From contig CAJXUC010000001.1 in NCBI GenBank assembly GCA_913061315.1, forward strand, positions 136,197 through 190,446: a stretch of 54,250 nt of DNA. The letters are read 5' to 3'. The notes under the pieces were generated by a model. That model saw nothing but the letters and a program-made list of their open reading frames with translations. It did no database searches and had not been told where the DNA came from. The stretch's first letter is position 1, and every line of letters starts with the position of its first letter. Of the stretch, positions 1-8,235 are shown piece by piece. Origin of the DNA: an uncultured Gammaproteobacteria bacterium (lineage in GTDB: Bacteria > Pseudomonadota > Gammaproteobacteria > GCA-001735895). The translations under genes were made by a program, and so were the position numbers.

Positions 1-25
1 TTGGAGGCTAGGGCCCAGCCTCCAA
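1..25. repeat. Near-perfect palindrome at the left terminus
   Basis: TTGGAGGCT at 1-9 is the reverse complement of AGCCTCCAA at 17-25, with seven bases between them. It begins exactly at the first base. It could be a real coding palindrome, or a fold-back artefact at an assembly end, since the other end carries adapter. Confidence 0.6.
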
Positions 26-782
26 ATTCAGCGCCACCTTCTTCAAGCCAACCAGGAAAAACAGTAACGAAGTCTTGTTCTCCTAAGAAACTGGCTCGAT
101 CATCTTCCCATTGGACCCGAATACCAAACTTCTTTGTATCTTCAAAATAGAATTTCATTGAGTTTTGATAAGTATGATAATACTCATGCATCAGTACCTT
201 AACGCCATGAGACACCTGACGTTCAGGTGTGTCATGGCCGGTCCAGACATCCCTGAAAAAGTGTAATTCGGCGCCTTGTGGTAGAGAAATATCACTCACT
301 CCGGCTGCTGCACTCCTGTTTCCCCACGGGTCTGCCCTTGCTATGCAATTATCAAGATCACTGCCATCAGGAGTCCTAAATACAAGACAGACATCCTTAC
401 TAATTTGTGTCAACGTTGTCTGTAAGGCATTTTTTTGATCAACCACATAAGCATTAACCGGCACGATGTTGGGTAAGTTTTCTGTCGCATATAACAATGC
501 AGCAGAGATTCTAGTTTCCCATTCATCCTCTAATAGGTCTTTTTCATAGAATTGGATGCAAAGCTGTGGGTCAGATTGCCAGTGATATTCATAGTAACGA
601 TAGGCCGAATCTGATGAGACTGCATTGGGCTTGGTTGGGTAAGAGGCTTTGTTGCAATCTTGACTGTTGACCCAAGTAATTGGATCAACATTGGTAACTG
701 TCTCAGAAGGAGAGCTCCCACCACAGGCGCTAATCAACAATATTATTACACTGAAATAAAATGTATTGAGAGTAAAATGCAA
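1..782 (-). CDS. Secreted lipoprotein with HExxH gluzincin-like motif (partial, C-terminus cut by window edge)
   Basis: The frame is open from the window edge to a TTG start at 780-782, which is preceded on the minus strand by a GGAG ribosome site; no ATG is available in frame. The N-terminus is a lipoprotein signal (VIILLISACGG), so the mature protein should be lipid-anchored outside the cytoplasm. Near the cut end it has MHEYYHTYQ, an HExxH zinc motif, and about 45 residues later PGWLEEGGAEF. This W-x-x-E-x-x-A arrangement is where gluzincin-type (peptidase MA-like) enzymes place the third zinc ligand. A paralogue with the same two motifs lies at 24.7-26.0 kb. Substrate unknown. The frame and motifs are direct observations; the peptidase role is inference. 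Confidence 0.72.
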   Translation of the reverse strand, partial: MHFTLNTFYFSVIILLISACGGSSPSETVTNVDPITWVNSQDCNKASYPTKPNAVSSDSAYRYYEYHWQSDPQLCIQFYEKDLLEDEWETRISAALLYATENLPNIVPVNAYVVDQKNALQTTLTQISKDVCLVFRTPDGSDLDNCIARADPWGNRSAAAGVSDISLPQGAELHFFRDVWTGHDTPERQVSHGVKVLMHEYYHTYQNSMKFYFEDTKKFGIRVQWEDDRASFLGEQDFVTVFPGWLEEGGAEFGGWALAS

Positions 783-1257
783 TTCAATTCTCCATTAGAG
801 ATTACTTATCTAGTGTTAAATCTTAAAAAATCGTATGATATTGTAATCTTCAATTTCATTGTGAATCTAAAGCACACACACAAACTATTGACCGATTTAA
901 TGAAATGACGTCTATAATTAAAGAGCTTCATTGAATTAAATCAATGAATGTAGGGCGCTATTTTATAGTTTATTTGAACTTTTTTTTACTATCTTAACGC
1001 GAGGCTCTTAAATCTCAAAGCGAGCAAGCAACTATTAAGCGGCAATGATATCTGATTTTTTTGGGGATAACAAAAGGTGTCGGAGACTTAGTGCACTGAA
1101 CCCATAAGAGCTAGTGCTATTGTTGTGGTTTTTTTAATTAGTCTAGTGAATTGTCTGAAAAAAATAAACCAATACGTTCCTTTTTTAAAAAAGAATTTTG
1201 GAGTTTCGTAAGAAGGGTTAAATAAAGCTGCAACAAAAATATTGTGTAACGTAAGTC
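783..1257. other. Intergenic, no gene seen
   Basis: AT-rich spacer between two minus-strand genes. It should contain the promoter of the leftmost lipoprotein gene. Stops are dense in all frames and no clear terminator hairpin was found. Confidence 0.5.
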
Positions 1258-2097
1258 TTAGGTCCTAGGGGCAGCACTGGCAGAGTTCATACGTATACCT
1301 AATGGACCCCGCTTTAAATAAAATTCTAGAATCTCACCATCACGTTCAACTTGTACCGAAACCGAATCAGTTGCATTGCCCCCTGTGGTTGCTTGACGCA
1401 GTTCAATACCACTATAAATTCGCTGGTTGTCATACCTTAAAATATAATCACCTGCCAAAATACCTGCAGTGCCTGCTGGCGCAGTGGCGAGGACACTGAT
1501 AACAGACACTCGATTGGATTGTCCAGAGGCGTATAAATAAGCATCATAAGCGGAATCACCTAACTTAGCTTTGAACACATCTTCTTCGTCATTAAGTGTC
1601 TGAAATTCTTCACGATACCGTTGCCTATCCCAGCTTTCTCGGACCGCTTGGTCGCGCAAAAATAATTGCTGCAACTCTTGCTGCTCAAAAAAAGATTTTA
1701 ACTCTATAGCTTGACTGCTGGTCATACCACTATCGACCAGAGCCTGTTCGTTAAACCAGTCGTTATCCGCTTGAATCTCTGACGAGGCTGGACTATCGGT
1801 CTGGCTGGATAGATTGGCGGGTTGATACCCAGAACTACTTTGCAATTGGGACACTTGAAGATTCAATTGTTTTAGTTTTTGTTCTAACGACCTGCGGGCT
1901 TTTATTTCGCGTTGCATTAAACGGCTTAATTCGGTGATATCTGAATTTGAATTATCAATTAAAATTAGCTCTCCAGTCTCAGGATCAGAGTTATCAACTG
2001 CTGTTAGAACAGTAGCCTCAGGTGTCCGTTGTATTAGAAATCCTATGGTAATACCAACTGTAAGAACGAATGTTAATAAAAAAATTGGAGATTTCAT
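1258..2097 (-). CDS. Membrane-anchored PDZ-domain protein
   Basis: 279 residues. One N-terminal hydrophobic segment (about residues 5-22) is followed by an acidic linker and a charged, probably coiled-coil stretch (about 50-90, LMQREIKARRSLEQKLKQL). After a low-complexity spacer, the C-terminal 80 residues look like a PDZ domain (APAGTAGILAGDYILRYDNQ is the usual carboxylate-loop and strand pattern, ending in a QVERDG strand). No protease triad is visible, so it is not a DegP/DegS enzyme. A periplasmic scaffold or type II secretion GspC-like role is possible but unsupported by neighbours. Monocistronic. Confidence 0.75.
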   Translation of the reverse strand: MKSPIFLLTFVLTVGITIGFLIQRTPEATVLTAVDNSDPETGELILIDNSNSDITELSRLMQREIKARRSLEQKLKQLNLQVSQLQSSSGYQPANLSSQTDSPASSEIQADNDWFNEQALVDSGMTSSQAIELKSFFEQQELQQLFLRDQAVRESWDRQRYREEFQTLNDEEDVFKAKLGDSAYDAYLYASGQSNRVSVISVLATAPAGTAGILAGDYILRYDNQRIYSGIELRQATTGGNATDSVSVQVERDGEILEFYLKRGPLGIRMNSASAAPRT

Positions 2098-2429
2098 ACA
2101 CGCGTACTTAATTAGAGATAATGAGCTTTATACGTATAGGTAGCCTAGGCAGATCATTCTAGCCAACGGATTTTTAATCAGACCTACACTTTACTATTGG
2201 CACAATGATCATTAAGGTGCTTTTTAAAAACGCACTTGTAACGAAACGATGATAGTGGTTAGCAACTGTGTATTAAGAAATTAATTCGATCTACTGCGTA
2301 TATTAATATTTTTTAAAATGTGAATTTTTGATAGATAAATTGTTTAAGTTTAGCCAAAATAAAATGAGTCTGACCGCGTTACTTCTTATAAAAAAAATAA
2401 CGGACTAGGTAAGCCTACCCTTTACTCAA
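2098..2429. other. Intergenic, no gene seen
   Basis: AT-rich spacer between two minus-strand genes. No ORF, tRNA or clear terminator recognised. Confidence 0.5.
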
Positions 2430-3335
2430 TTAAACTAAGTTATAAGCAATAAGGCCTAATAAAGAAAAAGTTACTGACACTTTTGTAAAAACATAAAGTG
2501 GTTTATTTTTTGCTTTAAACCGTTTCATCATAGCGCTGTAGGCCAGCACACCCTTACCTATTTTATTACCAATACCCGAATACCTCGTATCGACGTTATC
2601 AATGGCAAATAGGCGATTAAAATGTCGACCAAACAGATAGTAAATCTTCTGTATTGTTTTAATATGTAGAGGTCTGGCAATATCAGTCATTAAGACGATT
2701 CTTACCTGGTCTGAGTGGTTATAAGCAGAATGCATATAAGTCTCATCAAAAATAATACTTTCACCATCTTTCCAGTGATAATTATTGCCATCGACTATGA
2801 GTCCTGACTGGTCAGAATTTGGCGTAATAAGACCAAGAGAATAACGAAACGTAAATGCAAATGGATCATGATGTTTTTTTAATTCTTTGCCCGGCATTAA
2901 TGCCGCAAAAAGGGCCATATTCATTGATGGGATTTGATCGATCAAAGCCATCGTTTTAGGTGCCAGTTCATAGGCTGACGGTATATCATTTTCAAATGAT
3001 TTGAGATAAAAACTTTTCCAACGACCGTTCTTATAAAAGCTACTGCCCGGTAGGTCGTCGCTAACACCAATTAGTCCCTCAGCATAAAGAATTCTTGCTT
3101 CATCACGAATGACTTCCCACTGATCTTCTAATAGTTGTAGTTCTGGAAAATATTGACGATCAGTAAAGGGTTGAATGGGAGTTTTGGATAGTAAATAGGC
3201 AGGAATATTAAAAGGCACCATAAAGGTAGAGAAGTCACTGAGCTGACGGACCAAACTAAATTTATCAATATTCCGATAGCGTACGAAGGCAATCGAAAGA
3301 ATGTAAATAACGGTTGCAAAAATTATGATAAACAT
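2430..3335 (-). CDS. lpxO: Aspartyl/asparaginyl beta-hydroxylase family protein, LpxO-like lipid A hydroxylase
   Basis: 301 residues, the usual LpxO length. There is an N-terminal membrane segment (about 2-20) and a C-terminal hydrophobic tail (about 283-301), as in LpxO, which works at the inner membrane on lipid A. The double-stranded beta-helix core carries the iron site: HHDPF (H155/H156-D157), then DETYMH (H202), and an arginine in the QVRIVLM strand expected to bind 2-oxoglutarate. The family hydroxylates the 3'-secondary acyl chain of lipid A using Fe(II), O2 and 2-oxoglutarate. Divergent from the EamA transporter gene. Other members of the family hydroxylate peptides, so the lipid A substrate is inferred from the two membrane ends and overall resemblance. 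Confidence 0.82.
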   Translation of the reverse strand: MFIIIFATVIYILSIAFVRYRNIDKFSLVRQLSDFSTFMVPFNIPAYLLSKTPIQPFTDRQYFPELQLLEDQWEVIRDEARILYAEGLIGVSDDLPGSSFYKNGRWKSFYLKSFENDIPSAYELAPKTMALIDQIPSMNMALFAALMPGKELKKHHDPFAFTFRYSLGLITPNSDQSGLIVDGNNYHWKDGESIIFDETYMHSAYNHSDQVRIVLMTDIARPLHIKTIQKIYYLFGRHFNRLFAIDNVDTRYSGIGNKIGKGVLAYSAMMKRFKAKNKPLYVFTKVSVTFSLLGLIAYNLV

Positions 3336-3669
3336 AAAATAACCTTTTCCTGAATGACTTCAAAGTGAGCGTCTCAGAGGTGTAATAATAGACTATATAA
3401 AAATTTAAACGACAAATAGATGTTTAATCTTCTAACCCCTATTTAAACATAGATATTTAACCTTTTAAATGTCTTGGACATTAAAGGTTTGTCCCAGCCC
3501 AGACTTGATTGATCGTTAACAAAAGCTGAACGCTAAAAATAGTGGAACTCATTTAGTCAACGTCAGTAGAGGCGACTTCTGCCACAATAGGTTGCGAACG
3601 CTTTCACAGATAGAAATTAACCTTTATTTAAAGACTTGAGTCAATGCAGCCAAAAAAATTTAAATAGTG
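3336..3669. promoter_or_regulatory. Divergent promoter region with an imperfect inverted repeat
   Basis: Spacer between two divergent genes. Positions 3459-3489 form an imperfect hairpin: AACCTTTTAAATGTC, loop TTG, then GACATTAAAGGTT, with two bulged bases. No T-run follows, so it is more likely an operator-like site than a terminator. No gene seen. Confidence 0.35.
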
Positions 3670-4578
3670 ATGATTAAAGAAGGCCTATCACCGCCAGAGT
3701 CAAAGCTTCCAAACAGTCCCAATAATTTGCTTGGCATTATGTTGATGATGTTGGGTATGCTATTCATGGCTTGTATGGATACAACGGCTAAATGGCTGGT
3801 TGAAGCTGATGTTTCGCCAGTTCAGGTGTTGGCTATGCGTAGCTGGGTTATTGTCCCGGTCATATTATTCTTTTTGTGCGCTCGTGGTCAGCTCAAATTA
3901 CTTAAAACTGCTCGTCCATTCGCTCACGGGCTCCGAGGTAGCTTAGGCCTCTTTGCACCGCTGCCTTTTTTTGCGGCACTTCAATATTTACCGTTAGCGG
4001 ATGCAACAGTGGTTTTTTTTAGTTCGAGCTTCATTCTCACGGCCATATCTGCGGTTGTATTGAAAGAAAGGGTGGGTGTTCATCGCTGGAGCGCCGTTGT
4101 AATCGGTTTTGTCGGCGTGGTTATTGCAATGAACCCTGAAGGTGACAGCGATTACTGGGCTTACTTGATGGTACTATGTGCGGCACTGGCCTATGCAGGA
4201 ATACAGATCAGTGGTAAGCAGTTGATGAAGCAAGACTCCGTCATTTCTCTCGTTTTCTCATTTAACTTGATGATCGGCCTAGCCAGTACCGCAATGCTAC
4301 CTTGGGCGTGGGTGTCAGTCTCGTGGCCTGTTGTGAGTGTTATATTGCTAATGGCAGTGCTGGCTGTTAGTGGTCACATTGCTCTAACAGCGGCGTTTGG
4401 TAAGGCACAGGTTTCTGCCATTGCACCGTTTGAATATACCTCTCTTATTTGGATTGTCTTGCTTGGTTATCTTTTATTTCAGGATATACCGTCTAATCAG
4501 GTTTGGCTTGGTGCTGCCGTTGTTATAAGTTGTGGTCTGTATATGATTTATCGAGAATCATTGCATAGACGCGCTTAG
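3670..4578 (+). CDS. EamA/DMT-superfamily membrane transporter
   Basis: About 302 residues with ten hydrophobic segments arranged as two EamA repeats (about 20-155 and 160-298), typical of drug/metabolite transporters such as RarD/PecM-type permeases. The first repeat opens LLGIMLMMLGMLFMACMDTTAKWL, close to DMT family members that export amino acids or small metabolites, but the substrate cannot be read from sequence. A GTG at 3667 directly precedes the ATG at 3670; neither has a clear ribosome site. The stop codon ends at 4578 and the convergent moaD stop begins at 4579, so there is no intergenic base. Confidence 0.85.
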   Translation: MIKEGLSPPESKLPNSPNNLLGIMLMMLGMLFMACMDTTAKWLVEADVSPVQVLAMRSWVIVPVILFFLCARGQLKLLKTARPFAHGLRGSLGLFAPLPFFAALQYLPLADATVVFFSSSFILTAISAVVLKERVGVHRWSAVVIGFVGVVIAMNPEGDSDYWAYLMVLCAALAYAGIQISGKQLMKQDSVISLVFSFNLMIGLASTAMLPWAWVSVSWPVVSVILLMAVLAVSGHIALTAAFGKAQVSAIAPFEYTSLIWIVLLGYLLFQDIPSNQVWLGAAVVISCGLYMIYRESLHRRA

Positions 4579-4833
4579 TTAACCGCCAGTGACGGGGGGG
4601 AAAAACCCAACTTCGTCACCTGACTTGAGTGTCGCACTGGAATCGCACATTTCATGGTTAAGAGCCATTAGCACGCTATTTTTAGACGAAAACTGAGAAG
4701 CCCATGGTTCACCTCGGTTTCGTAATAAACCAAGTAAATCACTCACCGTGAAAATAGCGCCATTCAACGCTAAGTCTTCTTCTCTTGATTGAAGTGCTTC
4801 GCCAAGGCGAGCAAAATACTTTATTTTAATCAT
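4579..4833 (-). CDS. moaD: MoaD/ThiS-family sulfur carrier (molybdopterin synthase small subunit type)
   Basis: 84 residues with a ubiquitin-like fold pattern and the obligatory C-terminal Gly-Gly (FFPPVTGG) that is adenylated and thiocarboxylated to donate sulfur to the pterin dithiolene. It lies downstream of moeA on the same strand (49 bp gap) and near a MoeB/ThiF-type activating enzyme at 8.2-9.0 kb that could charge it. The only MoaE in the window is 14 kb away beside a different moeA. This copy may therefore serve a specialised (tungsten or AOR-type) cofactor route instead of general Moco synthesis. That distinction is inference. Confidence 0.85.
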   Translation of the reverse strand: MIKIKYFARLGEALQSREEDLALNGAIFTVSDLLGLLRNRGEPWASQFSSKNSVLMALNHEMCDSSATLKSGDEVGFFPPVTGG

Positions 4834-4882
4834 TAATTAAACCTTATTTTAATTTGGCTATGCTGATGAGTCTATTTTGGAT

Positions 4883-6154
4883 CTAAACTTGAGACCAATC
4901 AAATAACTGAATTTCAATAGAATCACCAATTTCAACCCCATTGCTATCTTCACGCAATAAAATAAAACAGTTTCCCCGAGTCATTGAAGTAAGAATACCT
5001 GAGCCTTGCTTACCTGTTTTACAAACCTGCCATCGACCGTCGACTGTCAGCGATGCAATACCACGCTGGATTTCCATTCGCCCGGCTCTCTTACGCATTT
5101 TTTCAATAGATGTGGCCCTTACGACGGGTGCTTGAGTAGGTCGCGCACCTGAAAGCTTACGTAATGCTGGTATGACAAAATGATTAAAGGTAACCATTAC
5201 CGCAACCGGGTTGCCAGGCAAGCCAATAAATAAGCTGTCATTTATCTTGCCAAAGGTTAGGGGGCGGCCTGGCTTAATGGCTATCTTCCAAAAATCAGGT
5301 TGACCAATATCTTCTAATGCCGTTTTAATAAAGTCGGCCTGACCAACCGATACGCCTCCAGTAGTGATTACTAAATCAGCTTTTTCTGCTGCACCTAGTA
5401 ATGCGGATCGAATGCTCTGAAAATCATCCTGAATTACGCCAAGGTCCATAATGCCGACCTCTAGTTGGGTCAACATACCAAATAAGGTATAACGATTACT
5501 GTCATAAATCTGACCTTTTTTAAGTGGCTTATCAACCGATACCAGTTCATCCCCAGTCGACATAAATGCGACTATAGGCTTGCGAAAAACATTTAATTGG
5601 CTGATTCCCAGTGACGCAAGAACGCCTAAATCGGCTGGCCCAATTTTGTCACCCTGATTTAAGATAACCGCATTTTGCTTAATATCCTCTCCAGCCTGTC
5701 GGACATTTTCGCCCAATTGATGGTTCGAATCTACTGCGACCAAACCATTATCGCGGGGCTCAGTTTGCTCTTGCATAATGACGGTATCGCAACCTTCAGG
5801 GATCACCGCACCCGTCATAATTCGGACACATTGACCAGGTTTACAAACGGCATCCAGACTTCGTCCTGCAAAAGAGCAGCCAATTTCTTCAAAAGTTGCA
5901 ATGTGTCCTTTTCGTAAATCAGAGAACGCAATGGCATAGCCATCCATTGCCGAATTCGCGTGACCAGGCACATTCATGTTTGAATGAATTGCCTCACTAC
6001 AAATTCTTCCGAGGCATTCACGAATAGGCAATAAGACCGATTGGTCTAAAGCGACAGTTTTAGCTTCGATTTGACTGAGCGCTTGCGCAACACTAATTGA
6101 GTTTGGGTCAGTCGGATCAGCGCAACTGGGGGCGTTATTTATGGTACCTTTCAT
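4883..6154 (-). CDS. moeA: Molybdopterin molybdenumtransferase MoeA (first copy)
   Basis: About 423 residues from the chosen ATG at 6152-6154; an upstream ATG at 6223 would add 23 hydrophobic residues not typical of the family. MoeA hallmarks are present: NSAMDGYA near the N-terminus, MSTGDELV, TTGGVSVGQAD in the molybdopterin-binding domain, and GLPGNPVAVMVTF. MoeA inserts molybdate (or tungstate in some paralogues) into adenylylated molybdopterin. It is transcribed towards moaD and divergently from a ferredoxin/FAD-oxidoreductase/MoeB block. A second, distinct MoeA is encoded at 17.2-18.5 kb. Paired MoeA paralogues are known where both Mo and W cofactors are made, which would fit the AOR-like neighbours, but metal choice is not readable from sequence. 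Confidence 0.9.
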   Translation of the reverse strand: MKGTINNAPSCADPTDPNSISVAQALSQIEAKTVALDQSVLLPIRECLGRICSEAIHSNMNVPGHANSAMDGYAIAFSDLRKGHIATFEEIGCSFAGRSLDAVCKPGQCVRIMTGAVIPEGCDTVIMQEQTEPRDNGLVAVDSNHQLGENVRQAGEDIKQNAVILNQGDKIGPADLGVLASLGISQLNVFRKPIVAFMSTGDELVSVDKPLKKGQIYDSNRYTLFGMLTQLEVGIMDLGVIQDDFQSIRSALLGAAEKADLVITTGGVSVGQADFIKTALEDIGQPDFWKIAIKPGRPLTFGKINDSLFIGLPGNPVAVMVTFNHFVIPALRKLSGARPTQAPVVRATSIEKMRKRAGRMEIQRGIASLTVDGRWQVCKTGKQGSGILTSMTRGNCFILLREDSNGVEIGDSIEIQLFDWSQV

Positions 6155-6310
6155 TTCGACATCAAAGTTATGGAATGGATAGACTATATTGAGGCATAGA
6201 AAGGTACAAATTGGTAGCGTCAATATAAAATTATAGGTGAATTGTTATATCGTTAAGCCAACGAATTCTGGTCGTTGAGGCATTCTTGATGGGCTCTATT
6301 AACAGCGTGC

Positions 6311-6340
6311 TTGCAATACCTTTTCCTCCCATACTATGAT
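6311..6340 (+). promoter_or_regulatory. Candidate sigma-70 promoter for the ferredoxin operon
   Basis: TTGCAA at 6311-6316 and TATGAT at 6335-6340 are separated by 18 bases, about 30 bp upstream of the ferredoxin ATG. A GAGGG ribosome site at 6364-6368 follows. Confidence 0.45.
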
Positions 6341-6372
6341 GGTGTTATAAAAGCTAAATTCCTGAGGGCAGT

Positions 6373-6852
6373 ATGCAAAAATCGTTAAATATTGATCCAG
6401 CAAAATGTACCGGTTGTCTTCAGTGTGAAATGGCATGTTCATACGAGCACACAGGGGTGTTTAACCCATCTAAATCGTTCATCAAGGTATTTACTTTTCA
6501 CGATGAAGGTCGATTTGCGCCGTATACCTGCACCCAGTGTGAAGAAGCGTGGTGCCAACGTGCCTGTCCAGTTGATGCTATTAGTATCGACCTGACAACG
6601 GGTGCGAAAGTCATTTCAGACGATAAATGTGTTGGCTGTAAGGTTTGTACTATTGCCTGTCCGTTTGGCACCGTTAATTATTCTCAAGATACCGGTAAGG
6701 TCGTTAAGTGTGACCTTTGTGGTGGCGACCCAAAATGTGCTACTGCCTGTCCAACGGATGCAATCACCTATGTTGATGCGGACTGGACCGGGTATTCAAG
6801 AATGCAAGCGTCTGCGGCTAAAAGCTTGCATTCAATTGAAGTTACGACTTAA
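6373..6852 (+). CDS. Four-cluster [4Fe-4S] ferredoxin-like subunit (AorA/HycB/DmsB type)
   Basis: 159 residues with sixteen cysteines in four ferredoxin-type groups: C12/C15/C18/C22, C53/C56/C61/C65, C86/C89/C92/C96 and C113/C116/C122/C126. That is enough for four [4Fe-4S] clusters. No signal peptide, so it is cytoplasmic. Such proteins relay electrons between a redox enzyme and its partner. The next gene, 50 bp on, is a FAD/NAD-dependent oxidoreductase, and moaD, moeA and moeB flank the pair. As I recall, multi-subunit aldehyde oxidoreductases of the Aromatoleum AorABC type use exactly such a small polyferredoxin with a FAD subunit. Here no tungsten subunit gene lies between them. Alternatives are hydrogenase- or formate-dehydrogenase-associated ferredoxins. 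Confidence 0.85.
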   Translation: MQKSLNIDPAKCTGCLQCEMACSYEHTGVFNPSKSFIKVFTFHDEGRFAPYTCTQCEEAWCQRACPVDAISIDLTTGAKVISDDKCVGCKVCTIACPFGTVNYSQDTGKVVKCDLCGGDPKCATACPTDAITYVDADWTGYSRMQASAAKSLHSIEVTT

Positions 6853-6902
6853 ATTATTTTTAGCCGTAATTCGTCAGTCATAAATTTTAGGTAATCAACC
6901 AG

Positions 6903-8162
6903 ATGCAACATATTATTATTGGTGCTGGGCCTGCAGGCGTTGTCGCAGCCGAGACGATAAGAAAATATGATTCAGAGGCATCAATTACCATTATTGGTGA
7001 CGAACCTGAACCCCCTTATTCAAGAATGGCCATACCTTACTATCTGATTAAAAATATTGACGAATCAGGCAGCTACCTACGTGATCCAGTCAATCACTAT
7101 CGAAATCTCAATATTGAATTGGTTCAAATGCGGGTTGATCAAGTTGATGCCACAAATAAACAAGTAAAGCTCGCAGATGGTCGTGTTAGAAGTTACGACA
7201 AGTTACTCGTAGCAACTGGTTCTCGACCTGTCAATCCACCTATCCTGGGACTCGATTTACCCCAAGTACATTCCTGTTGGACGTTAAAAGATGCTCGTGG
7301 TATCGCCGAATTAGCTCAACCTGGCGCCAATGTGGTCTTGATTGGAGCTGGATTCATCGGTTGCATTATTCTCGAAGCATTGGTCAAACGGGGTATCAAT
7401 TTGTCTGTTATCGAAACAGGCAACCGTATGGTGCCTCGGATGCTTAACGAAAAAGCGGGCGGCCTGCTTAAACAATGGTGCCTAGATAAAGGAATCGATG
7501 TGCATACTTCTTGTAGCGTTCAGTCAGTCATCTCTGCCGAAAAAGGTGTCAAAGTTAGCTTGAGTGACGGCGATGAATTAACCGCTGCGTTAGTCATTAC
7601 CGCTACCGGCGTTAAATCTAATTTGGAGATGCTGGAAGGATCAGGTATTGAAGTCGATCAAGGCATCGTTGTTAATAATCAGATGCAAACGAGCCATAGC
7701 GATATTTATGCTGCTGGTGATGTTGCACAGGGTATGGACTTCTCGACCGGCAAATATGAAGTTCAGGCCATACAACCAACGGCCACTGATCATGGTCGTA
7801 TTGCGGGAATGAACATGGCTGGAAAAGCAACTGAGCATCATGGCACGGTCAACATGAACGTACTCGACACAGTGGGTTTAATTTCCTGTTCTTTTGGGCT
7901 CTGGATGGGCATTGAAGGCGGTGAGCAAGCTGAGCTATATAGCCCAGATCAATATCAATACGTCAATTTGCAATTTGATGACCATTGTTTGATTGGTGCC
8001 AGCTGTGTTGGTAAAACTCAACATATAGGCGTATTACGTGGACTAATTGAATCAAAGATCACACTAGGTGTTTGGCGCAAACGGTTACTTGGAAATCCCA
8101 ATTTAATCATGGAAGCCTACATGGCTTGCACTCAGGAGTTGGGTTATAATCAAAAGCTATGA
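6903..8162 (+). CDS. FAD/NAD(P)-dependent oxidoreductase (AorC-like, pyridine nucleotide-disulfide reductase fold)
   Basis: 419 residues. The N-terminal FAD-binding dinucleotide motif is IIIGAGPAG, a second Rossmann motif for NAD(P)H is VVLIGAGFIG (about residue 143), and IYAAGDVAQG near residue 272 contacts FAD. No CxxxxC redox disulfide is present in the expected place, so it is of the ferredoxin or rubredoxin reductase/NirB N-terminal kind. It probably exchanges electrons between NAD(H) and the polyferredoxin encoded 50 bp upstream, and it is followed by a MoeB-like gene. A nitrite-reductase-like or rubredoxin reductase role cannot be excluded. Confidence 0.85.
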   Translation: MQHIIIGAGPAGVVAAETIRKYDSEASITIIGDEPEPPYSRMAIPYYLIKNIDESGSYLRDPVNHYRNLNIELVQMRVDQVDATNKQVKLADGRVRSYDKLLVATGSRPVNPPILGLDLPQVHSCWTLKDARGIAELAQPGANVVLIGAGFIGCIILEALVKRGINLSVIETGNRMVPRMLNEKAGGLLKQWCLDKGIDVHTSCSVQSVISAEKGVKVSLSDGDELTAALVITATGVKSNLEMLEGSGIEVDQGIVVNNQMQTSHSDIYAAGDVAQGMDFSTGKYEVQAIQPTATDHGRIAGMNMAGKATEHHGTVNMNVLDTVGLISCSFGLWMGIEGGEQAELYSPDQYQYVNLQFDDHCLIGASCVGKTQHIGVLRGLIESKITLGVWRKRLLGNPNLIMEAYMACTQELGYNQKL

Positions 8163-8235
8163 CTCGAAGAGGGTCAACGTCAAATCTAAACGGACCTTAG
8201 CATAACTTTATTTTTCCCAACCGATTCACAGTAAA

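Noticed and set aside
5700..5730. tRNA T-arm-like GGTTCGAATC in the first moeA
   Set aside because: No acceptor or anticodon stem around it and it lies inside a conserved coding region.
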